Shown: positions 1 through 6,666 of the stretch, one piece after another
Layout of the letters: the number at the start of each line of letters is the position of its first letter
How positions within the stretch are numbered: the first letter of the stretch is position 1
Source: Anaerolineae bacterium
GTDB taxonomy: Bacteria; Chloroflexota; Anaerolineae; CG2-30-64-16
Length of the DNA: 9,896 nt
Direction: 5' to 3'
NCBI GenBank assembly: GCA_025454565.1
Contig: JALOOE010000037.1
Location: 1 to 9,896 of the forward strand
Notes under the pieces: model-generated
Seen by the model: the letters and a program-made list of their open reading frames with translations, nothing else
Databases searched by the model: none
What the model was told of the DNA's origin: nothing
Program-made: the position numbers and the translations under genes

Positions 1-171
1 CAGGGCAATGCCGAACAGCAACGCCATCAGCATCGCAGGTACGCCGTAATGTTCGGCCACAAATTGCGCTGCAAGTGCTACGACCAGCGCGACAAGAATG
101 CCAGGAAAAAGGCTCTTGAACCGCCCGATGATTGTCTCACTGGACGGCATGCTAAAGACGGGACGCCGCAT
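1..171 (-). CDS. YeiH/UPF0324 family putative sulfate/sulfite exporter, N-terminal fragment
   Basis: Only the first 57 codons are in the window; the gene runs off the left edge. After a short polar N-terminus (MRRPVFSMPSSETI), a hydrophobic stretch begins at about residue 21 (LFPGILVALVVALAAQFVAE) and, after HYGVPAM, a second one (LMALLFGIAL). This helix / 'YGVPAML' / helix pattern is characteristic of the YeiH family (UPF0324, COG2855), to which the sulfonate-cluster protein TauZ is assigned and which is thought to export sulfate or sulfite. The start is the ATG at 171, six bases after the xsc stop, with GAGGA at 175-179 overlapping that stop; the in-frame ATG at codon 8 has no such site. 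Directly behind xsc, whose reaction releases sulfite, a sulfur-anion exporter makes sense. Family call rests on a short fragment; the transported ion is inferred. Confidence 0.72.
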   Translation of the reverse strand, partial: MRRPVFSMPSSETIIGRFKSLFPGILVALVVALAAQFVAEHYGVPAMLMALLFGIAL

Positions 172-177
172 ATGTCC

Positions 178-1950
178 TCAGGCCTGAACGCGCATGTCGT
201 CCGGTTGGATGCCTGCGACAGCGACGGGTTTTTTCATAGCGTCGCGGCGGAAGGGTTCGCCGAGTTCCTGGTTGATCATGGCCTCGATGAGGGTTGTCTT
301 GCCGTGCTGCATCTGCTCGGTGATGGCTGTGTTGAGCGCGTGGGTCAACTCATCCATTGTGCGCGCCACCACGCCCTGCAGGCCGCAGGCCTTGGCGATG
401 CCGGCGTAGCTGACCTGCTCGTCCAGTTCAGTGCCGACGAAGTTGTCGTCGAACCAGAGCGTAGAATTGCGCTTTTCCGCGCCCCACTGGTAATTCCTGA
501 ATACGACCATGGTGACCGCGGGCCATTCCGGGCGACCGATGGCCGTGAGTTCGGTAACGGCAATCCCGAAGGCCCCGTCGCCGGCGAAACCCACCACCGG
601 TACATTGGGGCAGCCGATCTTGGCCCCCACGATGGCGGGCAGACCATAGCCGCAGGGCCCAAAAAGGCCCGGCGCCAGGTATTTGCGCCCCGCTTCAAAG
701 GACGGGTAGGCGTTACCGATGGCGCAGTTGTTGCCGATGTCGGACGAGATGATCGCGTCTTTCGGCAGCGCTCGCTGGATAGCCCGCCATGCCATGCGCG
801 GGCTCATCCAGTCGGGTTTCGCCGCGCGGGCCCGTTCGTTCCAGGTGGTGCCGGGATCGTCTTCTTCATGATCCATGCTCGACAATTGCTGCGCCCAAGT
901 CGACTTGGTTTTCGCGATCCGGGCACGGCGCTCTTCGCGGCGCGCGTCGCCCGCCGTGTCCGATAGGCGCGCCAAAAGGCTTTCGGCCACCTTCTTCGCA
1001 TCGCCTACGATGCCGACGCTGACCTTCTTGGTCAGGCCGATGCGGTTTGGATTGATGTCCACCTGGATAATCTTGGCTTCCTTGGGCCAGTAGTCGATGC
1101 CGTATCCCGGCAGGGTCGAGAACGGGTTGAGCCGCGTGCCAAGGCACAGCACCACATCGGCCTCGCGGATCAGCTCCATCGCCGCCTTGGACCCGTTATA
1201 GCCCAGCGGGCCTGCAAAAAGCGGGTGCGAGCCGGGGAAGGCATCGTTGTGCTGGTAGCCAACGCAGACAGGCGCATCCAGCCGTTCGGCCAGAGCCATC
1301 GAGGCAGGGATCGCGCCCGCCAGCACCACGCCCGCACCGTTCAGGATCACCGGGTTTTTCGCCTCTGACAGAAGCTCCGCCGCCTGCGCGATCGCGCTGT
1401 CTCCCCCCGAGGGGCGTTCGAATTCGACGATCTCGGGCAGGTCAATGTCGATCACCTGCGTCCAGAAATCGCGCGGCATGTTGATCTGCGCGGGCGCAGA
1501 GGCGCGCTTGGCGTTTAGGATCACGCGGTTCAGAACTTCGGCCACCCGCGACGGATCGCGCACCTCTTCCTGGTAGGCAACCATGTCTTCGAAGAGTTTC
1601 ATCTGCTCGACTTCTTGGAACCCGCCCTGGCCGATGGTCTTGTTGGCCGCCTGCGGCGTGACCAGCAACAGCGGCGTGTGGTTCCAGTAGGCGGTCTTCA
1701 CGGGGGTGACGAAATTGGTAATGCCAGGGCCGTTCTGCGCAATCATCATGCTCATCTTGCCAGTCGCCCGGGTATAGCCATCCGCCATCATCCCGCCCGA
1801 CCCTTCATGCGCACAATCCCAGAACGTGATCCCGGCTTGCGAAAACAGATCGGAAATTGGCATCATCGCAGACCCGATAATCCCGAAGGCATGGTTTATC
1901 CCGTGCATCTGCAACGTTTTGACGAATGCTTCTTCGGTCGTCATCTTCAT
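178..1950 (-). CDS. xsc: Sulfoacetaldehyde acetyltransferase (Xsc)
   Basis: Thiamine-diphosphate enzyme that converts sulfoacetaldehyde plus phosphate to acetyl phosphate and sulfite in the cytosol, the C-S bond cleavage step shared by taurine, isethionate, sulfoacetate and sulfolactate pathways. The 590 residues match the usual Xsc length. The N-terminal pyrimidine-binding domain carries the ThDP-activating glutamate E49 (DCAHE) and the Xsc-like runs NGPGITNFVTPVKTAYWNHT (73-92) and QGGFQEVEQM (108-117). The central domain has ILNGAGVV (202-209). The C-terminal domain has the Mg/ThDP motif GDGAF (457-461) ending at N486 and RNYQWGAEKRNSTLWFDDNF (485-504). The reading frame stays open upstream, but the ATG at 1950 has AAGGAA eight bases before it and gives the family N-terminus MKMTTEEAFVK. 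It lies 53 bp after the GMC gene. Resemblance to acetolactate synthase is only at superfamily level; the residues listed favour Xsc strongly. Confidence 0.95.
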   Translation of the reverse strand: MKMTTEEAFVKTLQMHGINHAFGIIGSAMMPISDLFSQAGITFWDCAHEGSGGMMADGYTRATGKMSMMIAQNGPGITNFVTPVKTAYWNHTPLLLVTPQAANKTIGQGGFQEVEQMKLFEDMVAYQEEVRDPSRVAEVLNRVILNAKRASAPAQINMPRDFWTQVIDIDLPEIVEFERPSGGDSAIAQAAELLSEAKNPVILNGAGVVLAGAIPASMALAERLDAPVCVGYQHNDAFPGSHPLFAGPLGYNGSKAAMELIREADVVLCLGTRLNPFSTLPGYGIDYWPKEAKIIQVDINPNRIGLTKKVSVGIVGDAKKVAESLLARLSDTAGDARREERRARIAKTKSTWAQQLSSMDHEEDDPGTTWNERARAAKPDWMSPRMAWRAIQRALPKDAIISSDIGNNCAIGNAYPSFEAGRKYLAPGLFGPCGYGLPAIVGAKIGCPNVPVVGFAGDGAFGIAVTELTAIGRPEWPAVTMVVFRNYQWGAEKRNSTLWFDDNFVGTELDEQVSYAGIAKACGLQGVVARTMDELTHALNTAITEQMQHGKTTLIEAMINQELGEPFRRDAMKKPVAVAGIQPDDMRVQA

Positions 1951-1958
1951 GTGTCTGG

Positions 1959-1964
1959 TTCCTT
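1959..1964 (-). promoter_or_regulatory. Ribosome binding site of xsc
   Basis: AAGGAA on the minus strand, eight bases before the ATG at 1950. It decides the start of xsc: the same frame is open back to 2232, inside the GMC gene, but the ATG/GTG codons there lack a comparable site and would add residues foreign to the Xsc family. Confidence 0.7.
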
Positions 1965-2003
1965 CTTGAAATGGGGCGGAGGTCAGGTGATCCGGTCCAA
2001 GAC

Positions 2004-3638
2004 TCATGCTTTCAGGTCTTCTAGGATCATGTCCGAGGCTTTCTCTCCGATCATGATGGCCGGGGCGTTGGTGTTGCCGGACACGATTTCCGGCATGATC
2101 GAACAATCCGCGACGCGTAGTCCGGCGATCCCGTGCACCCGTAGCCGTGCATCGACCACAGCATCGCCACCCGGACCCATCTTGCAGGTGCCGGTGGGGT
2201 GGTAGATCGTCGTCGAATTGTTGCGCGCCCAAGTCAGCGTGCCGTCGCAGTCGTCAAGATCGAGCAAGGAATCGGGGCAGAATTCCTCGGCGATCTTGTC
2301 CTTGAGTGGCGCGTGGCGCGCGATGCGGCGGGCGATCTTGATGCCTTCGACGATCGTGCGACAGTCGGTTTCGGTGGACAGATAGTTGGGGTGAATCTTC
2401 GGGTAGACCGCCGCATCCGACGAAACCAGCCGGATCCGGCCTCGGCTTTCGGGGCGCAACTGGCAGACCGACATGGTGAAGGCCGAAAACGGGTGAACCC
2501 CTGCACCCGGGCTGTCGGCGGACCAGGGTTGGACATGGAACTGGATGTCGGGCGTATCGACATGGTCGCCCGTACGCATGAACCCTGTTGCAAGGCTGGC
2601 GGCCATGGCCATCGGGCCGGCACGGAAAAGCGCGTATTTCGTCGCAATTCGGGCCTGATCGAAAAGGCTGCGCACCTCGTCATTCAGCGTTGGTTCTTTG
2701 CATTTGAAGACAAGGCGGGCTTGCAGGTGGTCCTGCATGTTCTGACCAACACCCCTCAGGTCGTGCACCAAGTCGATACCTTGGTCCCGCAGATGGTCTG
2801 CATCACCGATGCCGGACACCATCAGCAAATGGGGTGATCCGATGGTTCCCGAGGACAGGATAACTTCGGCACGCGCCTTGACGATCTGTTCAGCGCCTCC
2901 CGCATCGCGATAGACGACCCCAATTGCCCGCTTGCCTTCGAACAGGATCCGACTGGCTGCCGCCTTGGTCAGGATGGTCAGGTTCGGACGCGAACGCGCC
3001 GGGTTGAGGAACGCCACGGCGCTGGAACACCGACGCCCGTTTCGCGCGGTGAGCTGGAAATAGCCAACGCCTTCCTGCGTGGCCCCGTTGTAGTCGGGGT
3101 TGAAAGGATAGCCTGCTTCCTGTGCGGCGGCGACCCAGGCATCGCAGATCGGGCGTTGCAGGCGCATGTTCGACACCGAAAGCGGACCTTGGTCGCCATG
3201 AAAGTCATCGGCCCCGCGTTCCTGGTTTTCCGAGCGCTTGAAAAGCGGCAGCACATCGTCCCAAGCCCAGCCGGGATTGCCCATCTGCGCCCAGCGGTCG
3301 TAGTCCTGTGGCTGTCCCCGCACATAAAGCAGCCCATTGAGCGAGGACGATCCGCCCAGCACTTTGCCGCGTGGCCAATTGAGTTGCCGCCCATTGAGGC
3401 CGGGGTCGGGTTCCGTCCGGTAACACCAGTCAACAGCCGGATTGTGCATCGTCTTGAAATAGCCGACGGGGATGTGAATCCACGGGTTCCAGTCGCGCCC
3501 CCCCGCCTCGAGAAGGATGACCTTGATGTCCGGTCGGGCGCTGAGGCGGTTGGCAAGCACGCACCCCGCCGAGCCCGCGCCCACGATGACAAAGTCCGCT
3601 TGGCGGCTCGATGACGATGTGGCGGCGCGGTCGCTCAT
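2004..3638 (-). CDS. GMC-family FAD-dependent alcohol dehydrogenase (candidate isethionate dehydrogenase, IseJ-like)
   Basis: Glucose-methanol-choline oxidoreductase of 544 residues, the normal family length. Visible are the FAD-binding GAGSAG at 20-25 with the ribose-binding E44 (LLEAGG), GMC signature 1 at about 90-108 (RGKVLGGSSSLNGLLYVRG), signature 2 at about 264-278 (GTIGSPHLLMVSGIG), and the catalytic block YHPTGTCKMG with H480, paired with N524 in GNTNAPAIMIGEKA. No signal peptide or membrane helix is seen. Family members oxidise primary alcohols to aldehydes. Immediately upstream of xsc and behind a TRAP transporter, the best inference is oxidation of isethionate to sulfoacetaldehyde, as for IseJ; choline or polyethylene-glycol dehydrogenase activity cannot be excluded from motifs alone. 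The ATG at 3638 is four bases after the dctM stop with no clear Shine-Dalgarno site, so translation is probably coupled to dctM. Family certain; substrate moderately supported. Confidence 0.93.
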   Translation of the reverse strand: MSDRAATSSSSRQADFVIVGAGSAGCVLANRLSARPDIKVILLEAGGRDWNPWIHIPVGYFKTMHNPAVDWCYRTEPDPGLNGRQLNWPRGKVLGGSSSLNGLLYVRGQPQDYDRWAQMGNPGWAWDDVLPLFKRSENQERGADDFHGDQGPLSVSNMRLQRPICDAWVAAAQEAGYPFNPDYNGATQEGVGYFQLTARNGRRCSSAVAFLNPARSRPNLTILTKAAASRILFEGKRAIGVVYRDAGGAEQIVKARAEVILSSGTIGSPHLLMVSGIGDADHLRDQGIDLVHDLRGVGQNMQDHLQARLVFKCKEPTLNDEVRSLFDQARIATKYALFRAGPMAMAASLATGFMRTGDHVDTPDIQFHVQPWSADSPGAGVHPFSAFTMSVCQLRPESRGRIRLVSSDAAVYPKIHPNYLSTETDCRTIVEGIKIARRIARHAPLKDKIAEEFCPDSLLDLDDCDGTLTWARNNSTTIYHPTGTCKMGPGGDAVVDARLRVHGIAGLRVADCSIMPEIVSGNTNAPAIMIGEKASDMILEDLKA

Positions 3639-3642
3639 GACA

Positions 3643-4998
3643 CTAGTTCGGCAACAGGACTTGGGTCAGGGCGGGTGTGAGCGCTACCAGCAACCAAACA
3701 CCGATCAGCGCCGCCAGATAAGGCACGATATACTTGAGAAGGCGGAAATAGGGCACGCCGGTCACGCCGGACGCGACATAGAGGTTAAGCCCGTAAGGCG
3801 GCGTAATGAACCCGATGGAGGCACCGATCAGGAAGATCACCGAGAAATGGATCGGATCGACGCCAACACTGGCCGCAATCGGCGCAAGAATGGGTGCGAG
3901 AATAATAGTCACCGGAAGCGACTCCAGCACCATGCCCGCGACGAACACGATGATCATCGCCGTGAAGAGCACCGCATAATAACCCCCCATGGCTGTGACG
4001 AAATCACCGATCACCTGTTGTGCGCCCAACAGCGACAGGATTTGCTGCATCACAACGGAAATGGCGATCAGCGGCGCAAGGATCCCCGTGATCTCCGCGG
4101 AGCGCATCGTGATCGAGGGAATCTGCCACAGGGTGAACCCTTCGACCACGAGCATCTCACCATAGCTCTTTTGTTCCCACGTCTTGTTCGGGTCCTGCCG
4201 CATGAGGCGGCTCAGTACCCAGGACACCAGCCCGGCGATGATGCAGAAGCCGACGGTCACGCCCGCTGCTTCGGTCGGGGAGAATTTGCCGGTGTAGATG
4301 CCCCAAAGCACGAGGACGATGGCGAAGAACCCTAGCCAGGCGCCGAAGGCGGTCTTGAGGATCCGGTTCAGTTGCAGCGGGATCAGGTGGCCCCAGCCGT
4401 TGAGCCGGCAGACGATCCAGCAGGCGACCTGCATTCCGATCACCATCAGTATGCCGGGGATGATCCCGGCGACGAAGAGATCCGAGATCGGCAGATTCAT
4501 CAAGAATCCGTAGACGATAAAGATGATCGAGGGTGGGATGATGATGCCTACCGTGCCGCCCGCCGCCGCCGTCGCGGCCGAGAAACGCGCGTCGTAGCCA
4601 CCCTTGACCATGTCGGGATGCAGCATGGAGCCAATCGTCGCCGTGGTGGCTGAGTTGGAGCCAGAGATGGCGGCGAAAAGCCCGCAGGCGCCCAGCGCTG
4701 CCATGGCCAACCCGCCCCGGAGCCAGCCGAGGCAGGCATAGGCGAAATCGGACAATCGACGGGCGATGCCCGACTTGTTGATCAGGTCGCCGGTGAGGAT
4801 GAACAACGGCATAGCCAGAAGGGCAAAGCCCTTATTGAAGACGTTGAGCAGCTCGGCGCCCATGTTGTCGAGCGTCAGGGCCAGCACGAAGGAGCACCCG
4901 ATCACCCAGTAGGCGATCACCAGGAAGACTGGTACACCCAACATGAAGAGAAACGTGACTGCGACCGAGATGAGCGTAATGAGCGTTCCGTCCGACAT
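3643..4998 (-). CDS. TRAP transporter large permease subunit (DctM)
   Basis: Large membrane subunit of a tripartite ATP-independent periplasmic transporter; with DctQ it forms the sodium-coupled channel fed by the periplasmic binding protein. The 451 residues (family about 425-450) are almost entirely hydrophobic helices. Hallmarks are FALLAMPLFILTGDLI (58-73), SGSNSATTATIGSMLHPDM (112-130), GIIIPPSIIF (151-160), SPTEAAGV (240-247) and GFITPPYGLNLYVASG (396-411), the two repeated helical-hairpin regions of the fold. A polar loop at about 265-280 separates the halves. The frame is open upstream to 5436, but the ATG at 4998 gives the family N-terminus and shares its A with the TGA of dctQ (TGATG), a translational-coupling overlap; GGGAG lies about nine bases before it. 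The gene next to it, GMC, follows after four bases. In this context an organosulfonate such as isethionate is the likely cargo (IseM-like), by inference only. Confidence 0.95.
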   Translation of the reverse strand: MSDGTLITLISVAVTFLFMLGVPVFLVIAYWVIGCSFVLALTLDNMGAELLNVFNKGFALLAMPLFILTGDLINKSGIARRLSDFAYACLGWLRGGLAMAALGACGLFAAISGSNSATTATIGSMLHPDMVKGGYDARFSAATAAAGGTVGIIIPPSIIFIVYGFLMNLPISDLFVAGIIPGILMVIGMQVACWIVCRLNGWGHLIPLQLNRILKTAFGAWLGFFAIVLVLWGIYTGKFSPTEAAGVTVGFCIIAGLVSWVLSRLMRQDPNKTWEQKSYGEMLVVEGFTLWQIPSITMRSAEITGILAPLIAISVVMQQILSLLGAQQVIGDFVTAMGGYYAVLFTAMIIVFVAGMVLESLPVTIILAPILAPIAASVGVDPIHFSVIFLIGASIGFITPPYGLNLYVASGVTGVPYFRLLKYIVPYLAALIGVWLLVALTPALTQVLLPN

Positions 4999-5666
4999 CA
5001 CGAGTTGCTCCCGATGACGGCCTGCTGGATCAGCGGGTGGCCCGCCCGGTAGTTCCGGATGTCGTCCTGCATGTTCTCGATAGCGCGCCCGGCGATCAGG
5101 ACGGCCGCGAGCGGGGCGGAGCAGAGGAACCACCACTGCATTATGTTGTCGGTGCCGAGCACGATCTGGAAGTTCGACGCCGACAGCACCACCAGCCGCG
5201 ACGTCGTCACGAGTAGGACCAGAGCGAAGCCGAACCAAAGCAGGAAATCGAGGCACAGGCAGAGGAACTGCGCCTTGCGCGGCATGTTTGAGCGGAACTC
5301 TGAAAAGCTTAGGTGGGTACGGACTCGCACGCTGTAGGCCGCGCCGAACCAGGCCATGATCATGAACAAAAGCGGCGGGACGGTAGTCGACCATGCCTGC
5401 TGGTTCGAGAAGATGAAGCGGTCGATCACCCCCCAAAAGATGATGAGCGCAATGCCCAGATAGCTGACGACCATGATTGTACGTTCAAAATAGCGCTCGA
5501 TTATCGGCACATGGTGGTAGATCCAGGCAAGCAGCATACCAGCCATGAGCAGCAACCCAGCGCCGACAATCCAGCTGCCATCAGCCGCAAGGGCCGGTCG
5601 GATTGCAAATGGATCCCCGCTGGCCAAGGCCGAAACAAGGGCGGTTATCTCAGACCATGTCGACAT
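4998..5666 (-). CDS. TRAP transporter small permease subunit (DctQ)
   Basis: Small membrane subunit of the same TRAP transporter, 222 residues from the chosen ATG. Five hydrophobic segments are visible: about 32-50, 63-83, 95-115, 137-158 and 178-194. The last four match the usual four-helix DctQ core, including ERTIMVVSYLGIALIIFWGV (61-80), the following IDRFIF, FGAAYSVRVRTHLSF (107-121) with H118, and WWFLCSAPLAAVLIAGRAIE (178-197). The first segment and the roughly 30 residues before it are extra compared with typical DctQ proteins of about 160-190 residues. The start is ATG 5666 because GGAGGT (5671-5676) precedes it by four bases; the upstream GTG at 5672 overlaps that site and would add only two residues. 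The stop overlaps the dctM start by one base. It lies 39 bp after the HIBDH-like gene. Confidence 0.9.
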   Translation of the reverse strand: MSTWSEITALVSALASGDPFAIRPALAADGSWIVGAGLLLMAGMLLAWIYHHVPIIERYFERTIMVVSYLGIALIIFWGVIDRFIFSNQQAWSTTVPPLLFMIMAWFGAAYSVRVRTHLSFSEFRSNMPRKAQFLCLCLDFLLWFGFALVLLVTTSRLVVLSASNFQIVLGTDNIMQWWFLCSAPLAAVLIAGRAIENMQDDIRNYRAGHPLIQQAVIGSNS

Positions 5667-5670
5667 CAGC

Positions 5671-5676
5671 ACCTCC
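5671..5676 (-). promoter_or_regulatory. Ribosome binding site of dctQ
   Basis: Minus-strand GGAGGT, a near-perfect anti-16S match, ends four bases before the ATG at 5666. A GTG codon in the same frame (5672-5670) lies inside this motif, so the ATG rather than the GTG is the likely start. Confidence 0.75.
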
Positions 5677-5705
5677 GGTCATGTCGAGATCCGCAAGCAC
5701 GATGG

Positions 5706-6626
5706 TCAGCCCTTGGGGTTGAAGGGATAGTGCCAGGCGTCGCCGCCGATCAGTTTCGAGATGCCGGAATAGTCCGTCTCAGCGTCGCCGCTGTCACAGA
5801 AATGCGAGAAGATCGCGAGAGCATGGGCCCCCAGCGGTGTGCTCGCCCCGACCGCCAGCGCGGCTTCTTGCGCAAGCCTGAGATCCTTGCGCATCATGGC
5901 GGCACTGAACCCGGGGCGGTATCCCGAATTCGCCGGTACGCCGTCAACGAATCCCGGAAGCGGGCAGTAGTTGGACAGTGGCCAGTTCGCCCCGGACGCA
6001 TTCGAGATGATCTCGTGGGTACGCTTGAGGTCGAGCCCAAGACGCTTGGCCATCATCAGGGTTTCGGCAGCCGCGATCATGGAGATACCGAGGCTCATGT
6101 TGTTGCAGATCTTGACGCCAATTCCGCTTCCCTGATCCCCCGCATGCAGCACCTTCTGTCCCATGATGTCGAGCAGCGGCCGCGCACGCTCGACCGAGGC
6201 CTCGGTGCCACCGACGATGAAGTTAAGCTTACCGACTCGCGCCGCCATCACGCCTCCGGTGACCGGCGCATCGATCATCTCGTGACCGGCCGCGGTGGCT
6301 GCGGCACCGATTGCCCGGGAGGTCTCCACGTCGATCGTAGAACAGTCGATCAACAAGGTGCCAGGTGCCGCCAGTGCGATCAGGCCCTCGGGGCCAAGAT
6401 AGACGCTCCGGACATGGGCGCTCGCCGGCAGCATGGTTATTATTGTGTCTGCCTCGTCCGCTAGGTCTGAAAGAGATGCGGCGGCGGTCGCTCCGCAGGC
6501 GACGGCCTTCTGGACTGACCCTTCGACCACGTCAAAGGCGCAGACGTTCCGCCCTGCCGCGAGCAGCTGCTCGGCCATTGGCAGGCCCATGTTTCCCAGT
6601 CCCGCGAACCCAATCTTTTTTGTCAC
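5706..6626 (-). CDS. 3-hydroxyisobutyrate dehydrogenase family (beta-hydroxyacid dehydrogenase, MmsB-like)
   Basis: NAD(P)-dependent oxidation of a beta-hydroxyacid to its semialdehyde, or the reverse. The 306 residues have the family order: Rossmann motif GLGNMG (9-14), substrate-binding DAPVTGG (119-125), catalytic lysine K172 with N175 in GSGIGVKICNNM, then the all-helical dimer domain with SGANWPLSNYCPLPGFV (211-227) and MRKDLRLAQEAA (245-256, K247). The NYCPLPG and YRPGF elements resemble true 3-hydroxyisobutyrate dehydrogenase (valine pathway). However, sulfolactaldehyde reductases (YihU/SlaU type) belong to the same superfamily, so in this sulfonate operon the substrate could be a C3 sulfonate. 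It starts with GTG at 6626: an in-frame TAA sits directly before it and GGAG is seven bases upstream, so no longer start exists. It lies 40 bp after ALDH and 39 bp before dctQ, splitting the TRAP genes. Confidence 0.88.
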   Translation of the reverse strand: MTKKIGFAGLGNMGLPMAEQLLAAGRNVCAFDVVEGSVQKAVACGATAAASLSDLADEADTIITMLPASAHVRSVYLGPEGLIALAAPGTLLIDCSTIDVETSRAIGAAATAAGHEMIDAPVTGGVMAARVGKLNFIVGGTEASVERARPLLDIMGQKVLHAGDQGSGIGVKICNNMSLGISMIAAAETLMMAKRLGLDLKRTHEIISNASGANWPLSNYCPLPGFVDGVPANSGYRPGFSAAMMRKDLRLAQEAALAVGASTPLGAHALAIFSHFCDSGDAETDYSGISKLIGGDAWHYPFNPKG

Positions 6627-6633
6627 TTAGGTA

Positions 6634-6637
6634 CTCC
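6634..6637 (-). promoter_or_regulatory. Ribosome binding site of the HIBDH-like gene (GTG start)
   Basis: GGAG on the minus strand, seven bases before the GTG at 6626. Together with the in-frame TAA at 6629-6627 it fixes the start on an unusual GTG; the next in-frame ATG is codon 13, inside the GLGNMG dinucleotide motif, and is impossible. Confidence 0.65.
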
Positions 6638-6666
6638 GCTTGTTTGTCTGGCGGCTGGACCGGGCG

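Noticed and set aside
49..966. 305-codon plus-strand open frame opposite xsc
   Set aside because: Mirror frame of the C-terminal ThDP domain of Xsc; no recognisable domain and no ribosome site that I can defend.
178..1950. Acetolactate synthase or another ThDP decarboxylase as the identity of xsc
   Set aside because: The shared fold explains the similarity, but the N-terminus MKMTTEEAFVK, the length of 590 and the blocks around 73-92 and 485-504 are those of Xsc.
1951..2232. N-terminal extension of the xsc frame into the GMC gene
   Set aside because: Overlaps the catalytic end of the GMC enzyme; the ATG at 1950 has a good ribosome site and yields the normal Xsc N-terminus.
3517..4335. 272-codon plus-strand open frame opposite dctM and the GMC N-terminus
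   Set aside because: Very rich in Arg, His, Asp and Gln, the usual antisense image of a hydrophobic transporter gene; not a real protein by composition.
4999..5436. N-terminal extension of the dctM frame through the dctQ gene
   Set aside because: The extension is Arg/Pro-rich, lies inside dctQ, and the TGATG overlap gives a standard DctM start at 4998.
5313..6464. 383-codon plus-strand open frame opposite HIBDH and dctQ
   Set aside because: Antisense shadow of two well-supported genes; composition is polar and low-complexity with no family motif.
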